Positions 32,973 to 46,958 are shown, numbered from the stretch's first letter. The stretch is DNA of 64,000 bases from Psoroptes ovis (GCA_002943765.1 PQWQ01000002.1:248001-312000); one strand, 5' to 3'. The notes: generated from the sequence alone by a model not told the origin. Made by a program: numbers and translations.

Positions 32973-33610
32973 ATGATATTTTGGCTATTGTTGGTTCAAC
33001 TTTTCCTCTTCCCACTTGGTCTTCAAAGGTTTGCTATCAAAAATCGTAAAAATGATTGTCATAAAACATTAAAGACAAAGATGATTAAAGGAAATTGCCG
33101 AAAACGACATACAGAGCTAATGACCAAAGGATTAGAGGCCTCGCCTAAAGGACTACACAATGATCATCAACTTTTCATTTTCCTATTTGAGTTTGTCTTA
33201 AATAAACATAAAAACTGTGATCAAACAATCACATTCCTAGGCCATCAAGGACCTGAAGATTTTCTTCGACAATCGTGGGATAAACCCTTGGGCATATATT
33301 GAAAGTATAATGAGAATTTTCGAGAATTCTTTTTCTTTTGATTAAATACTTTAATTATTTCTATTATTTAAATCTCATGATTTTCTATAATTCTCCTTTA
33401 TTTTTCCATATTTGCTGTGAGACAATGAGGAATGAGTCGGTAGGCAAAATGGACAAAGAAATTGTTGAACTGGTGCCAGAAGGAATTAGTGAAATAGCGG
33501 CAAATGAATTGTCAAAGAGAAAGATTATAGCAGCGTCAGACAAGATAATGGAACTGGCGCTAGAAAGGATTAACATATGGCTAAGACCTCAAGCTAATAC
33601 CTTGATAGGT
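32973..33610 (+). other. Hypothetical second gene of the long-TIR transposon
   Basis: A first frame (ATG at 32973) opens with a hydrophobic MIFWLLLVQLFLFPLGLQ and runs 109 codons. A second frame, about 33432-33610, reads SVGKMDKEIVELVPEG...RPQANTLIG and ends at a good G|GTAAAT donor. It has balanced charged composition unlike the surrounding AT-rich noise. They may be exons of one small gene, since many two-gene DNA transposons exist. I recognise neither piece, and the joining splice sites are not certain. Confidence 0.3.
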
Positions 33611-33619
33611 AAATAATAG

Positions 33620-34129
33620 ATAGATAATTTTTGCATAGCTATTGGGTCGGTATCAAAGACACAAACAATCGTCTCCATGGGCCGAGCCTAATAGAATTGA
33701 CTTTTCACACAGGTGCGAGGCTTGTGACATTATTATACATATTCCCTACAAACACACAATCAAAACACATTAGATTTTATGAAATGACACGATACACATC
33801 GAATATTAGCTGATTTCGTCAAATTCGACAAATAAAGTATTTTATAATTAAAAACCGAACCGCTCTATCGCTATGCAGAATCATTGAACTTGATAGAAAA
33901 TTGAAGTATCATTACACATGTTTCTCCATTTTCATATTTTTCTAATATAATATTATATTTCGATTTTTACCTGACCATGTCGCTTCATCATTTTAATTAT
34001 TCCCTTTTCAATGAATCATTCTCACTCTTTTGCATTTACTTACAATTTGGTCTTTTCAATACCGAAATTATCGATGGGCTGAGTCTAACAAATTAAGCCT
34101 AACCAAGTCGAAGGACCTGTGAAATATTG
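33620..34129. other. Spacer upstream of the transposase
   Basis: No supported gene. It may include a further exon of the upstream hypothetical gene (after tttgcatag at about 33638) and the transposase promoter. Confidence 0.4.
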
Positions 34130-34137
34130 TATAAATA
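34130..34137 (+). promoter_or_regulatory. TATA-like box before the transposase
   Basis: TATAAATA lies 64 bases before the transposase ATG (34201), a sensible distance for a short 5'UTR. Assigned by consensus and position only. Confidence 0.45.
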
Positions 34138-34200
34138 AGCATAAAAACAAACACATTTCATCCATTTCACGATTCCAACACATTGTTGCAATTTGTCAAA

Positions 34201-36508
34201 ATGTCCGAACAAAAAATATCGATTCGCGGAAAGCATTGTGCTATCTGCAAAAAACTATTACAATATAAAATTAATAGATATAATAAACATGTCAAAGATG
34301 AAGAATATATCGAAAAAGTCCGCATAGCAACGGGCAAAACGATTAAAATCAATGATTTTGTTTGTTCCTCATGTTACTCGAAGGTATCTAAAATTCACTC
34401 ACTTCGAAGAAAACAAGAATCTGAAACATCAGCTTCAAGTGACCCACAGCCATCAGCTTCAAGTGACTCACAGCCACCAGCATCAAGAGACCCACAGCCA
34501 TCAACATCAATGGCAGAAATAACACCAAGTGATCCGATATCAACACCATATAGCGAATCGGATTTTTCATCTCCAATCAAATCACAATCTTCAATAACTT
34601 CAGATGAATCATACATTTATGAAGAAAAAGATGACGATTTGATTGAAGTCCCGCATGTACGATGCATTTCGACACACAGGTATTGTTTCATTTGTGGAAG
34701 TGAGACGAGTTTGAGACTCGTACCACCCGAAGCACGTTTACAAGTTTTTAAACAGCGTAAACTAATAATTCCTAAGGGAAACCGCTGCTGCCCAGGTCAT
34801 TTGGTTCACAATGTTTTATATCGAAAAGACATGTATAAAATCGAAATACATCAACTTTCGACGTTAATAGAAAGCGAAGATTACTTCTACCTTCTTCATG
34901 GTTCAGATGTGGCACACAGAGAGCGAATCAACGATGATAACATCTATGATTTGACAGGTAATTATCATTATTTGGCTTTTTAGTATGTTGAATATATGAT
35001 TCAAATGAATTTTTTTTGTCTAGGTCACACAATGGACCAAATTGACGGCCTCTGTTCCAAAATCAAATCGATGAGGAACACGCCCAAGAGATCAATTAAA
35101 AATGCAATGATTGCATTTTTGATAAAATTAAAGACCGGTCTACCAAATAAAATAGTTGCAACGATGTTTGACAAGAACATGACTGAAAACAATATCATGA
35201 ATCAGATCGATGCAATATTGAATGCATTCGAAACAGATATATTGTCAACGTCATTTGGATCTGGTAATCTGGACCGAGATTGCCTGATCAATGAACATAC
35301 ATCATTGATGGTGCGCAAATTGTGCGATAATGTTGATGGAAGATTGGTGATCATTTGTGATGGCACTTATTTACGCCATCAAAAGTCGTCAAACAACATT
35401 TATCAACGCAAGTCCTATTCGGGTCAAAAAATGACAAGCCTGTGCAAACCATTTACGGTATGCACGACTGATGGCTTCGTCATAGACCTATACGGACCGT
35501 ATTATGCACGCGACAATGATGCAACTATTTTAAGAAGAATCCTCGAAAACCCAAATGGATTGCCCCGACTCTTAAGAAAAGGTAAGTGTTCAAATATACA
35601 TATTTTTTTGAATGTTCTCAATTAATTCTATGCTACTTTTAACAGGAGATATTTTTGTTTTGGATCGAGGATTTCGTGATGTTCGGTCTTTTTTGGAACA
35701 GTCTGGTTATCAGGTAATGATGCCAGCATTGAAAGGCCAACGGAATCAGTTAACAACAACTGAATCCAATCAGTCACGCTTTGTTACCAAAATCCGTTGG
35801 TCAGTGCATGGAGTCATAGCTCAAAAATATAAGCTTCTACATCACCAATTTCTGAATCAATCGCTGCCGAAAGCATCGACGTATTGCAGAATCGCTTGCT
35901 ATCTGGTGAACAATTTTTGTAAGCGATTCACGAGCGATAAGGACAATGTTGATGTAATTGTGCTGCGAATGTTTAAAATGAATTTAACCAACAACGATCT
36001 TGGTCAATATGTTCTAGATAATAATCTCAATTATAAAAAGAACATATTCATCAGCATGGGGAGCAATGATCTTGCAGATTTTCCGCAATTATCGCTAGAA
36101 CAATTGATAATATTTTTCACTGGGTCATATCAACTATCACAATCGATAACATACCTGGGAGAAATGCTATCTGACAATGATCAATTGCTGATAGAAAAAA
36201 TGGTGGGTGATATGTCTTTGATTCGATGGGTGGTTCGATCGAGGCATATCAATTCAAAGACCTACCGGGTTTATGTAAAATATCTACCGAATGGCCATGA
36301 CCTTGATTCAATATTAGGCCATTATTGTACTTGTGCCAACGGGAACCGAACCATTGGTTCGTGTTCACATGTCGCAGCTCTGATTTTTTATCTGAGTTTT
36401 GGCAAGTACGAAAACCGGAGATTCCTCCCAGCCGAGGCTCTGACAAACATCTTCGATCATAGCGGTCCAATGGTTTTTGATGATAACGAAAGTGATATCG
36501 AAGAGTGA
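34201..36508 (+). CDS. DDE_Tnp_4-type transposase with SWIM zinc finger
   Basis: Exons 34201-34957, 35024-35581 and 35646-36508, with 66- and 64-bp GT-AG introns, give 725 aa. Residues 13-58 hold a C-x2-C...C-x2-C set (CAIC...CSSC). Around 160-205 is a second cysteine module (YCFICG...IPKGNRCCPGHL). Near 364 is ICDGTYLR (first D), near 415 YARDNDATIL (second D) and near 444 FVLDRGFRD (third acidic motif). The C-terminus has YCTCANGNRTIGSCSHVAAL, a SWIM-type finger. The region KIRWSVHGVIAQKYKLL corresponds to where I expect the family's RW-VE catalytic glutamate; here it reads VHG, so a key acidic residue appears lost. The serine/proline-rich stretch near 80-130 is low complexity. It would act in the nucleus on the 358-bp ends. 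Confidence 0.8.
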
Positions 36509-36716
36509 TTTTTCTTTGTAAATATTTTTCTTTCTTAATTTTTTTTTTAAATATTTTTTCTTGTAAATATTTCTTTAGATATATATTTTAGATAATATAG
36601 GGTGGCTGTTAAATGGTGGTTTATGTCCTGTGGTTGCCGAAATGTCATTAAATGATTATGCTCGGGCTTAAATGGTCATCAATTGATGATGAACATAGAA
36701 GTGCTTGTGCTCTAAG
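36509..36716. other. 3' untranslated region of the transposase
   Basis: T-rich DNA between the stop codon and the right inverted repeat. No clear AATAAA is seen, and the polyadenylation site is not assigned. Confidence 0.4.
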
Positions 36717-37074
36717 CGACTATTTAAACAGTTGTTGAGCGAATCACCGAGCACTTCAGTTTTGACGTGTACACGTCAACTGGCAGCCCATATGATAATG
36801 ACAATGGTAACTTCAAATGGATATATTTCGGTTTGCCGATCATGTTAAGCAATGATATTTTCACGAATGATTAATAACTAGATAATCTTTAATTATTGAA
36901 AAAATTGAGAGTTCACCTCTTAAAACGGCCGAGATATAGCAATTATTGACTTTTGACCCCCTTTTTGGACCGGAAGGGTCAAGAATTGTTGGTGACCGTC
37001 ATTGACTTTTTTTCATCTCTATTGACCAAAAACATGATGCGATAACTTTTATTCCGATTTTTTTCCAGGGGCCG
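36717..37074 (-). repeat. 358-bp terminal inverted repeat, right
   Basis: Mirror of 32589-32946. It contains the same 18-bp palindrome at 36762-36779. Confidence 0.93.
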
Positions 37075-38694
37075 CATCACTCTATGTTATTATAGGAAAC
37101 TCTTTATGTGTGCAATACCCCGATTTCAAAATGGATTGATCCATGTAATAAAACGGAACCTTGAAAAACAGAGAAAACTCCTGCTTAAAGGTCAAACAAA
37201 ATTTTTCTAAATCAAGTTCAATGTTGTTCAATCCATTAGATTCATTTGATTTGATGTATAATTTTTAATTAAAAACATTAAACTGTTTAAATAATGATAA
37301 ACATTATCATTTGAAACAAATATATAAATAATGTTTTTGAATGATAATTACTGAAACAATTGATTTTGTTTTCTCCAGTTATTTGACTTGAAACAAATTT
37401 GAAATTGAATTCATCAGTATGTTTTCACTGTTAAAGTCATCGATTGATTAATTTTTTACAAGTTTTACAGCCTTTATCACAGCCACAGAATGCACGCAAA
37501 TATTTTTTTTTCGAAATTCTCATTTCAACAAACGTATGTAATAATATGTTGTGTTATTACATAGCAAAAATTATAGAAATAAATACCCGAAATGAATTGC
37601 TTGCTTTGCACAAAAAAATTTTACACAAATGATTTGTGAAAATTACATTTCTCTACACACACAATTTTACACATAGGGATTTGTACAATTTGTATTTGTA
37701 TAAAATTCGTATTCAATTCATTTTTTCGCTTTTTTTCGGTATTGTGTTCAGGGTAACATCTGATCATCATCATTATTGTTATTATTTTGTATCATCAATT
37801 GATGATGTATCAAAAAATTTATTATTACTTTTTTTCCATTCCAAAACTCTAAACTGTTTATTTGTGTTTGGTAAAATTTATTAATTTTACAACCAAACAA
37901 GCCATTATTTAAGCCAATGTTTCCCCACGTCAATGACAACACAATTGTTAATGATTATTATTATTATTATAAATTATTAGTATTTCTATGGTTCAATGAT
38001 TATTATTAGAGAATTATTTTCATTATTATTATTTGAAAACGTATTTGTTCATCGAAGAATACACCCTATGGCAATAAATATTTAAGCCATTTCATTGTTT
38101 TCATTGTTTTTTGTTCTTTATGGTTACTCTGGAACCCGAATGAAAATTGAATTCATAGATATATGAAAATATTGTCCATAGAAATAAATAAAAAAAAAAT
38201 GACAGATGCTCCAGAAAACAAAAACGAGTACAAATTACGTTAATACAGACTAAACAATAGCTTGTGGAGCGTCCGAATTGATTCCCATTTGTAAAATGCT
38301 AAATAATATTTTAGAATTACAAAAATCTAATCATTAATTGATAAGAATTGTTCATATCAAATGCATTCAACATTTGAATACAAGTATAGTTGAACGCAAT
38401 AATTCTGTTTCAAAGATAATTTAGTCTGGAAAAGCATTCATCATTGTCTATTTGTTTGTTTGCTTGTTGTTATCTTTGAATTTCTGTTTATTTTGCTCAT
38501 TTTGTCACTTTGTTATTTGTTTGTTCATTATTATCATTATCAAACTAAAATTCATCTTTTCCAAAAAGAAAAAATTCAAAATAGTTAATTGAATATAATG
38601 GAGAAAGAAAAAAATGAAAATTTTTTCGAGTCAATATCAGTAAAGTTCGGTTTCATTTTCATTGTTTAAATATTTTACATTTTTCTTTCATTTA

Positions 38695-38774
38695 TTAGAT
38701 TGTCCGAAAAGTTCATTCCGCTTATTCAATAGAGTTGCTCAGGAAAATCGGCCAGAATTTTCCGGACAATCTAA
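38695..38774. repeat. MITE 1 (80 bp, type A)
   Basis: Starts TTAGATTGTCCGAAAAGTTC and ends GGACAATCTAA, flanked by TA. The core is attccgcttattcaatagagttgctc. Confidence 0.9.
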
Positions 38775-41218
38775 TATTTACTGAAAAGATTCGGTATGGT
38801 TTTTCATTGAAAAAATTCCTAATAGTTTTTCGGTTTTGTTCTGTTTGTTGTTAATGATAATGTACTGAAGAAAAATTTAGGACAAATATTGATCATGTTT
38901 TAATGAAATTTTTCTGGTTTATTTTAACATTTTTCAAACTTTTTCGAATGAATATTTTTGTTGTTGAAATAAACTTGGTTTTAATTATGAATGAATGAAA
39001 TAGAAAATATTTCGCAAAATAAAATCGAATAAACCCGATAAAAATGTCCGATATTTTTCAGTAGGTATTTGTTTCGATAGTTTTCTGAACAAAAATGAAG
39101 AAAAATGACACGTGTCCTTATTTAGCCATGATATCATTGTTTTATCATTGAAAATGTAATCTTCTTGTCATTTTCAATTCTTCAATTCAATATGATTTTG
39201 GTTTAGCTGGAACTTATTTCCAATTTCGTTTTCATGATCAGATATTAAGTGTTTGTCTGTGTCTCTTTGAATTTATTTCTATGAAATATAAATGATCATT
39301 AAGATGAAACACGCGTCGATTGTCAAATATGTATTGTCGATTCTCTATTCTTGTCCCTTAATACTTTTCATAATTTTCAAAATACTTCTTCTTATCTAAA
39401 GGACATTTGAAAATGAAATGATTGTGAAAATGAAACTTTTCATTTTGGTTTTTCAGAGTTTTGGGGGAAAAAATATTTTCACCGAAATTCACTGTTATCA
39501 TAGTCATAGTAGAATCATTGAATATAATCATAGAATAATGATTGTGCATTGTGATAATAATAATATTTGACAAGTTTTTTCTCTTCCATTTTTCGCTTTG
39601 AATTATTTCCAATGGTCACGAATTGAATTTCATTATTATTACGATTATTATTATTTTTACAATTCAACATTCCAAGAATTTTTTTTTTTTTTGGTTTTGC
39701 AAAGCTAACTAAACATAATTTGCATACCATTACATGAAATTACATGATCGATTGATCGATATAAATCGATGATTCTATATATTTCTTCATCTCTCTGGTT
39801 TTCAATGAATCGGTGTGGTAAGAATAGAATTTACACTTTTAATGGTGTGAAAAGCATGGAATAATCATTCCTTATTTTTTCACCCTCAAATTCTGATTAA
39901 AAATTCACCTGAATTCTTTATCAATTTCGGTTCCCTGCGAAAATAAATTATTGACCAAATTATCTTTATGTTCATTGACCTTACTTATTCAATTCTATGT
40001 GATATTCACATGAAAAACTGACAAATGAATATATGAAATAAAAAATGAATTCAATTACCGTAATCGAAGAGAAAAATGTATAAAAATCAAATAATAATAA
40101 CCAATAATAACCAATAATTTGATTAAACATTCGATTATAATGTTAACAATAGCAATAATAATCGTAATGAAAATAATAATAATAATTTCCATTTGACACT
40201 TTTGCATGTGTCAAATACACATTTGTTTTAACCAAATAATTAGCATTTTTCGATGGTTTTCGCTGCAATTCACTGCTCTATCTATTTGCTATTTGTCATT
40301 CATTTTGGTTCGCTCTTATCAAAAAAAATCTGCATTATGTAAATGAAAAACAAAAATTGCCAAAGTGAAAATAATCATATAATTGTATTCAAGGCGTCGT
40401 CATTGAATTCCTTCCATTGAATTTCACATTCGAGCTCAATTCTAAATTGAATCTCGAAAAAAAAACAAATTTTTGATTAAGCCTAAGTGGTAACCCAATA
40501 ATATTACCCCAAATTGTGACTCCGAATTAGAATTTTTTTTTCCCAAAAAGTCAGAATAACAAATTGAAATGGTACATTATTTCCTTTCTTTTTTTTTTGG
40601 AAATTTTCAAATCAATTCAATTGAAAACATGATGCAAATGTATCTATCACACACACATGCATAACATGTATGAATGTGAATCGGAAAACTATAACTTTGA
40701 CTTTTTTTCAAATTTGAATCTTTGTCGAATCTCTCTCTTCAATCATCATCATCTTCTTCTCAATTTGGCTTGTCTTGTTAGTATCTTCATTAACATAAAT
40801 TTAATCAAATGATTAAATCTTAAATTTATAAAATTTTGTTTTCAGTCTTCATGATCATCGTGATCATGATCATTGTCAATTGTATTTGTCAAGGTTTATA
40901 CTGGTTATATTTGTCATTGTTCATTCAATTTTTTCGAAAAAATAAAATCAATTTCTTCATTTGTTATTTGGCTGCTTTCAAATCAAACAAACGTCAACAC
41001 ATTTTGAAAATTAAAGACTTTCTTTGCCATTCTGCCATAGTGTTCATTATTCGAAATTATCATCATCATCCTTATTCAGATCCAAAAAAAAAAAAAAACG
41101 AAAGACGAAACATCTTTCCTGTTGTTCACAATGTTTTTATTTGTTCATCCGGGAAATTTTCATTCAATCATTTGAATGAAATTTCATTTCTTCATTATTC
41201 ATTCATTCATTGAATTTA

Positions 41219-41298
41219 TCAGGTTGTCCGATAAGTTCTTGCCGATTTTCTCATCATTTCCTACGATATAATCGGCAGAAACTTTTCGCACAGCCTAC
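41219..41298. repeat. MITE 2 (80 bp, type B)
   Basis: Starts TCAGGTTGTCCGATAAG and ends CACAGCCTAC. The hairpin arm is ttgccgatt/aatcggca. The ends are slightly decayed. Confidence 0.85.
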
Positions 41299-41847
41299 TA
41301 TATTTCATTTTGTACATTCATTTCAATTCAATTCATTTCAGTCATTCATTCATTTCATTTATTCATTTATTTCATTCATTTATTCATGCAAATCAAATTT
41401 GAATTGTTTTTCTTTTTCTAATTTTTCATTGTTTTTGATTATTTTTCTTGTTGTTTCATTATCATTATTATTATCGTCGTTTTTATTCATTTTCATTTTC
41501 AATTTTCATATTATAACCAATTCATCATCATTCAGAATGAATATAATTTGTTTTTTTCTATCTTGTTTATTTTTATTTGACAATAAGCAAATACACAAGA
41601 TAAATAGAATTATTTTTTCCCCAGAAAATTTACGCAAAATCAATGAATTTTGATTGATTAATTTTCATTTTTTCATGTTTCTCAAAATGAATAAAATCGG
41701 CGACAAAATCCCATTTTAAATTTTGAAAATATTTGCTGCACATTGATCGCCATCTATTAACTCAGAATTGATTGAATACTGTTTCATTTTCAAAATTTGA
41801 ATGTGAAAATCAAAAAATAAAATAAAAATGAAACAAAGCAAAATGTA

Positions 41848-41927
41848 TTGGGTTGTCCGAAAAGTTTTTGCTAATTTTCCAATGATTTTCCACGATATAA
41901 TCGGCAAAAACTTTCCGAACAACCTAA
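41848..41927. repeat. MITE 3 (80 bp, type B)
   Basis: TTGGGTTGTCCGAAAAG...GAACAACCTAA with TA on both sides. Confidence 0.9.
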
Positions 41928-44741
41928 TATATTCTCTCACATATTTCAGACATATCAAATTCTTAAATGGAAACGTTTTGTGCTTAGTGTTACACACATG
42001 AAACAAAAAACAAATTTACATGTTTTCATTTTTTTTTTTTTTTTGTTTTATTCTTCCCGTCTATTATTCATCATACATACACATTGCTATGTTTATTCAA
42101 AACATGTTTATTCCATTAGACAAATTTTCGTTTTCGTTTGATATTCATATATTTATTTGTCTCAAAAAAATCAACGACTGTAAAAGAAAAGCAAAAAATT
42201 CATTTTGTATTCATAACAAATTCATTTATCCATTCCGAACGATTGTTTTGAATATTCCGAAACAACCCCCGAAACAACAAAAAAAAACTAAATTCTTGGG
42301 GTTTTTCTTGTTGGAGTCTTGTTTGTGATTTCGTTCGAAAAAACAAAATAAACGAGACGTTTGAGCGAGAGATTCAAGGAAATTTATCAAATTTTATCAT
42401 TTTTCTTCGAAGAAATGATAAAACAAAGAAAAACAACAACAATACAAACGCTATTTAGCAGCAGCAGCCATATAACCAGAAAAATTCATCATAATTCATA
42501 CAATTTCGTTGATTTTTTTTGTCTTTATGTCAAACATTCATGTAATGTGATCCAAAGATTTACCCAGAGCAAAATATTGGGATTCTTAGAATGATTCCAT
42601 TGTCTTTGAATGCCATTTGAAAGCAAACAACATGAATTTGTCCTTCCTAGAAAAAACAATTGTTTTTGTAATACTCTGTGTGTATAAGATATTTTAATAG
42701 TATGTGCTTTGAATTTTCAAAATATTTATATAATATTACCAAATAAGATGAAGAAGAAGACGAAGAGAAACGAAAAAAGAAAAAATCCAATAATGTTTTT
42801 TAATGATATTTTTTTCAAAAATATATTTTTGTTTGACCAAAGATTTTGATTTTTCCTCCGTTCATTCATTGATTCATTTATATTTCAAAGCATAACAACA
42901 ACTAAACTAAACTAAACTTAACTAAACCTTTATTTTATTGTTTTATGAAAATAATAATAATAATAATAATATCAATAATAATAATGATAAAATGGATTTT
43001 TATCCATCCATCCATTTTCATTCATTGAATGTCCAATGTCTCAATGAATGAAATGGATGAAAGAGCCTGATTGTATAATGCAATTCAATGGATGAATGGC
43101 TAATTCTGATTTACTGCTCAGCATGTTATTTTTGTGTCGGTTTTTCTTAATATATATTTTTGCCTTCCATCTTTTTATTTTTCAATTTTATTTTATTTGC
43201 GTTAATAATAATAAAATCCATAAAATTTCTTATTTAAAATCTATAAAATTGAAAATAATAATAATAATAATAATAAAATATCATTGAAACGTTATATTAT
43301 CGATAGATATTGGTTTTTTATACCATTTCTCGTTCGTTTTTGTTTGTTTGTTTGTTTTACTCTAAATACTTATCGATTTAAATCGTGCGAAACATTTCTT
43401 GCCTTTTTTGTAACATTTTTACGATGTTTTTCAAGACATTTTGTCCCATTATTTTACTTGTACTACAAATTCCAGATGAATTTCAAAATAGAAAAACTCG
43501 AATATTTGAAAAAATAGCTTTAATTTTCAATCGAAAGCTGGCAGCAGCTGTTCGACATTTTTTTTCTTAACAAAAAATGTCAAATCATTTTTCTTTATTT
43601 CGAAAAGAATTAACTGTCAAAATTGTGCATTCTTCACTATTGAAAAGCATCATAAAATGATGATAATAATACAAAATCCTCTTTAAAATGATATTAAAGT
43701 GAATATTAAAAGAATTTAATTGATTTTCTTTCTTTATTTCTTTCTTTCTTATTTAATCAAAGAATTAAGAAATTTTTCTTCTTTATTTCCATATCGAAAA
43801 AAGACTTAAAATTCTCCGATTTATTTCAAAAAAATTTTCACTTTTAAAATTTTTCTAAAAATAATAATTTTGAAAAATATTTCTTCGAAAAGAGATAAAT
43901 TCTGCTCAATTTAACTGAATAATTCACTTCAAAAATTTACTTTTTCTCGAATTAAAAAAAAAAATTGAAATTTTATTGAAATTCTCTTCTGATGGTATAA
44001 TCTTATACATTTCCCATGAAAATAATGTGTGAATCAATCAATTGAAAGTGATTGAATTTCGTTTTTTTTTTCGCTCTAATTTTGCTGATAATCTCATTGG
44101 TTGTGTAAGTGTGTTGGAGAGAAATATAAAATTCCCAAAATTTTCCATTTCATTGACGAATTAGGTTTGGTGAATAATGAATGAATGAATAAATGTGAAT
44201 GAATCGATTGAAAAATGCGTCAAAGTTTTAAAAATTTTGAATCTTGGAATCTTTTCTTAGACAAGAAATAATATACAAGGAAAAATGTTTATTTTTCCAC
44301 TTATTCCGTGTCAAATTTTTCCTGTTTTTACTTTCTTTGAATGAAAATACATTCGTATTTATCATCAACAACAGCAATAACAACAACAACCAACAAAGAC
44401 ATGTCAAGCGATGAAGAATAAAAGAAAAAAAAAACAAAGAAAACAACTGACATTGAAATTTTGCAAAAATAAGAATAATAAATCTTCAAGATTTGTGTAA
44501 AGTTGCTAAGAAATGTGTTGGAATCGAGGAATAAGAAGAGTGAAAATTCCAAGATGCAATTATTTATTTATTTATTCCGAAAATTTCTTGTTTATTTTTT
44601 GAATAATTTTGACAATATTTTATGCCATTGTTTACATCGTTTATTCTCGTTATATTCGTAGAAACTTATTTGACAATTTTTATACATCAAACACATACTA
44701 AAACTAACTAAAACATTTAACATGTTTGTCTGAGAAATCTG

Positions 44742-44822
44742 TTAGGCTGTCCGTAAAGCTTTGGCCGATTTTCATGAGCAAATTCTATCGATTAAACGGA
44801 ATGAACTTTTCGGACAACCTAA
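44742..44822. repeat. MITE 4 (81 bp, type A, reversed)
   Basis: TTAGGCTGTCCGTAAAG...CGGACAACCTAA. The core is the reverse complement of MITE 1's. Confidence 0.88.
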
Positions 44823-45310
44823 TAGATGACTGAATGTTATCATTTTGAAAAGTAATGAAGAAAAAATTTTGAAATTTTGAAATTCTTCTACTTTTTTCTT
44901 TTAATTTTTTTTCGAAAATGATTTCAAACACAAACAAACATTGATTGTGTTTGTTTTGTTTGGTGAACAAATAATGAATCAAAATAAACGAAAGACACAA
45001 AAATATCGATCATTCATAATGAAAATTGTAAAATGAATTTATTTATTTCATTTTTCTCCGAAAAATATAAATAAATTTGATTCATTTTCATTCATTCATT
45101 TTCATTCATTCATTCAATCATCTTCAACACTAATGATTATCATTACGTTACATAAGTAATGTAATGACAAACAACACAAATGAATGAAGAGTGGAATATT
45201 TGAAAAAATGAAAACAACTTAAAAAATGAATGAAAGAAAAATCAATAAAAAATTTTTCAAACATTGATTATGATTGAATTTCGAAATTTTATTTTTCAAA
45301 AAATGAAATA

Positions 45311-45405
45311 TTAGGCTGTCCTAAAAGTTCATTCCGTTTAATCACAATAGAGTTGCCAATGAAACTTTTAGATATATATCGGCCAAAACTTTCCGAACGA
45401 CCTAA
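45311..45405. repeat. MITE 5 (95 bp, type A)
   Basis: TTAGGCTGTCCTAAAAG...CGAACGACCTAA, with about 15 extra bases in the core. Confidence 0.8.
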
Positions 45406-45624
45406 AAATAAATAAAAATTTCAAGCGCTGAAAATTAAATATAAAATGAAAAAAAATCCAATTGAAACTCAATGAACATGATGATGATGATAAAATGTAT
45501 TTATTTTTTTCGAGATGAATGATGGAATGATGTTGAAAAATATAAAAATTTTTTAATTATTTAATTATTTAATAATCAGTCAACCATTACATTTGTTTTA
45601 TTTATTTATTTTTATCCATTTTTA

Positions 45625-45704
45625 TTGGGTTGTCGCTTAAGTTCTTGCCGTTTTTTAATATTTTTTTCATTCAAAAAACGGCAAGAATTTTTGGGACAAC
45701 CTAA
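45625..45704. repeat. MITE 6 (80 bp, type C)
   Basis: TTGGGTTGTCGCTTAAG...GGGACAACCTAA with a gttcttgccgttttt stem, flanked by TA. It is a near-perfect hairpin. Confidence 0.88.
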
Positions 45705-46868
45705 TACAATTACACACTCGTTTTAAACAAAATAATGATGAACAAAAATTTTTATTTCATTTTCATTTCGCTGTCATCATTATTTGTTCAAATTCTTGTT
45801 TTTTCATTGAAAAAATAAAAATTCTTGTTGTTTTTTTCGAAATTTTTGTTGTAATTTCGAGAGTAAAATAAACAATACCACCAAACGTCAACTTCTAAAA
45901 CAACGAATTACACATTTTTTCAAGATTTTTTTCATTTTGTTTTGTTGTTTTGAACAAAACAACAAGAATAAAAGCAAGAATTCATTCTTGAATTCATTCT
46001 TCAATGAAGAAAAAAATGCTGTTCTTGTTCTTGTTTGTTTGGTGAATTGAATGAAATTCTAAATGAAATAATACAACAAAAATGAAAAAATAAAAATTCA
46101 TCGATGCCAAACACAATGGCTAATATTATTATTATTATTAGTATTATTATCATTATTTACAATCATGATGATGATGATGATAAATAACAACGATTTATGA
46201 TGATGATGATGATGACACATTTAATTTTTATCATTTTTTTTCAGTTTTTCTATGAATTAAACGAAATGAATGAAAAGAAAATGAACGATATTGTTGAATG
46301 AATGAAAAGATATTGTTGATAATTATCCGATATAGTTTTGAATGAAATTTATGTTAAACGGATGTATTATGTGAGCGAATCGTGATAATTTTGTGATAGT
46401 TCATAAGAAATACTTCTGAAGAATGTAAAAGAATTCAAAAAAAATGTCATCTTAAGACTAGAACAAAAAAAAAAAGATAATGAATGCAAATATATTTCAC
46501 ACAAATTCATATCTTTTGTTCGATATCATTATTTTTTTGTTTAATACCATCATTAATAAATGAATAAATGAATGATTAAATGAATGAAAGAATTAGTAAA
46601 TGAATAAATGAATGAATGGTGGAATATAAAGAATTGAAAAAACAATAATTAAGATTCTTAACACTTGTAAAATACGAAGAAATTGAAATATTCATTTGTT
46701 TTTACGTTTTTTCAAATTTTTTGAATTTGAAATAAAGAACTGAAAAAAACGATAATTCTTTTGAAATAATTCTTGATTCAAAAGAATTATAAAAAAGGAA
46801 AGGAAAGAAATATTCATTTTACTAATCATAATTAACAGTGAAAGGAAAATATTAAAAAATGAAAATAT

Positions 46869-46958
46869 TTGGCTGTCCGAAAAGTTTATTTCGCTTAATC
46901 AATAGCTTTTCAATATTAGGCTGAATGAAAATCGGTCAAAACTTTCCGGACAATCTAG
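46869..46958. repeat. MITE 7 (90 bp, type A)
   Basis: TTGGCTGTCCGAAAAG...CGGACAATCTAG. Diverged ends and an expanded core. Confidence 0.75.

Larger units (their letters stand above)
32589..37074 (+). mobile_element. DNA transposon with DDE_Tnp_4/SWIM transposase and long inverted repeats
   Basis: 4,486 bp bounded by 358-bp inverted repeats. It carries a three-exon transposase (34201-36508) and a weaker upstream open region (32973-33610). The catalytic domain looks like the DDE_Tnp_4 (PIF/ISL2EU-like, IS5-type) group. No long target duplication is visible. If the ends are taken one or two bases in, a 2-bp CG could flank both sides. Arms this similar imply recent mobility or gene conversion between them. 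Confidence 0.85.

Noticed and set aside
32580..37090. Mutator-like (MULE) assignment for the long-TIR element
   Set aside because: Long arms and a SWIM finger suggest MULE, but no 9-bp duplication is present and the catalytic motifs (CDGTYLR, LDRGFRD) fit DDE_Tnp_4 better.
40836..41653. Two plus-strand frames of 125 and 147 codons
   Set aside because: They are poly-F/I/H/S low complexity, the second overlaps MITE 2, there is no domain, and composition equals the background.
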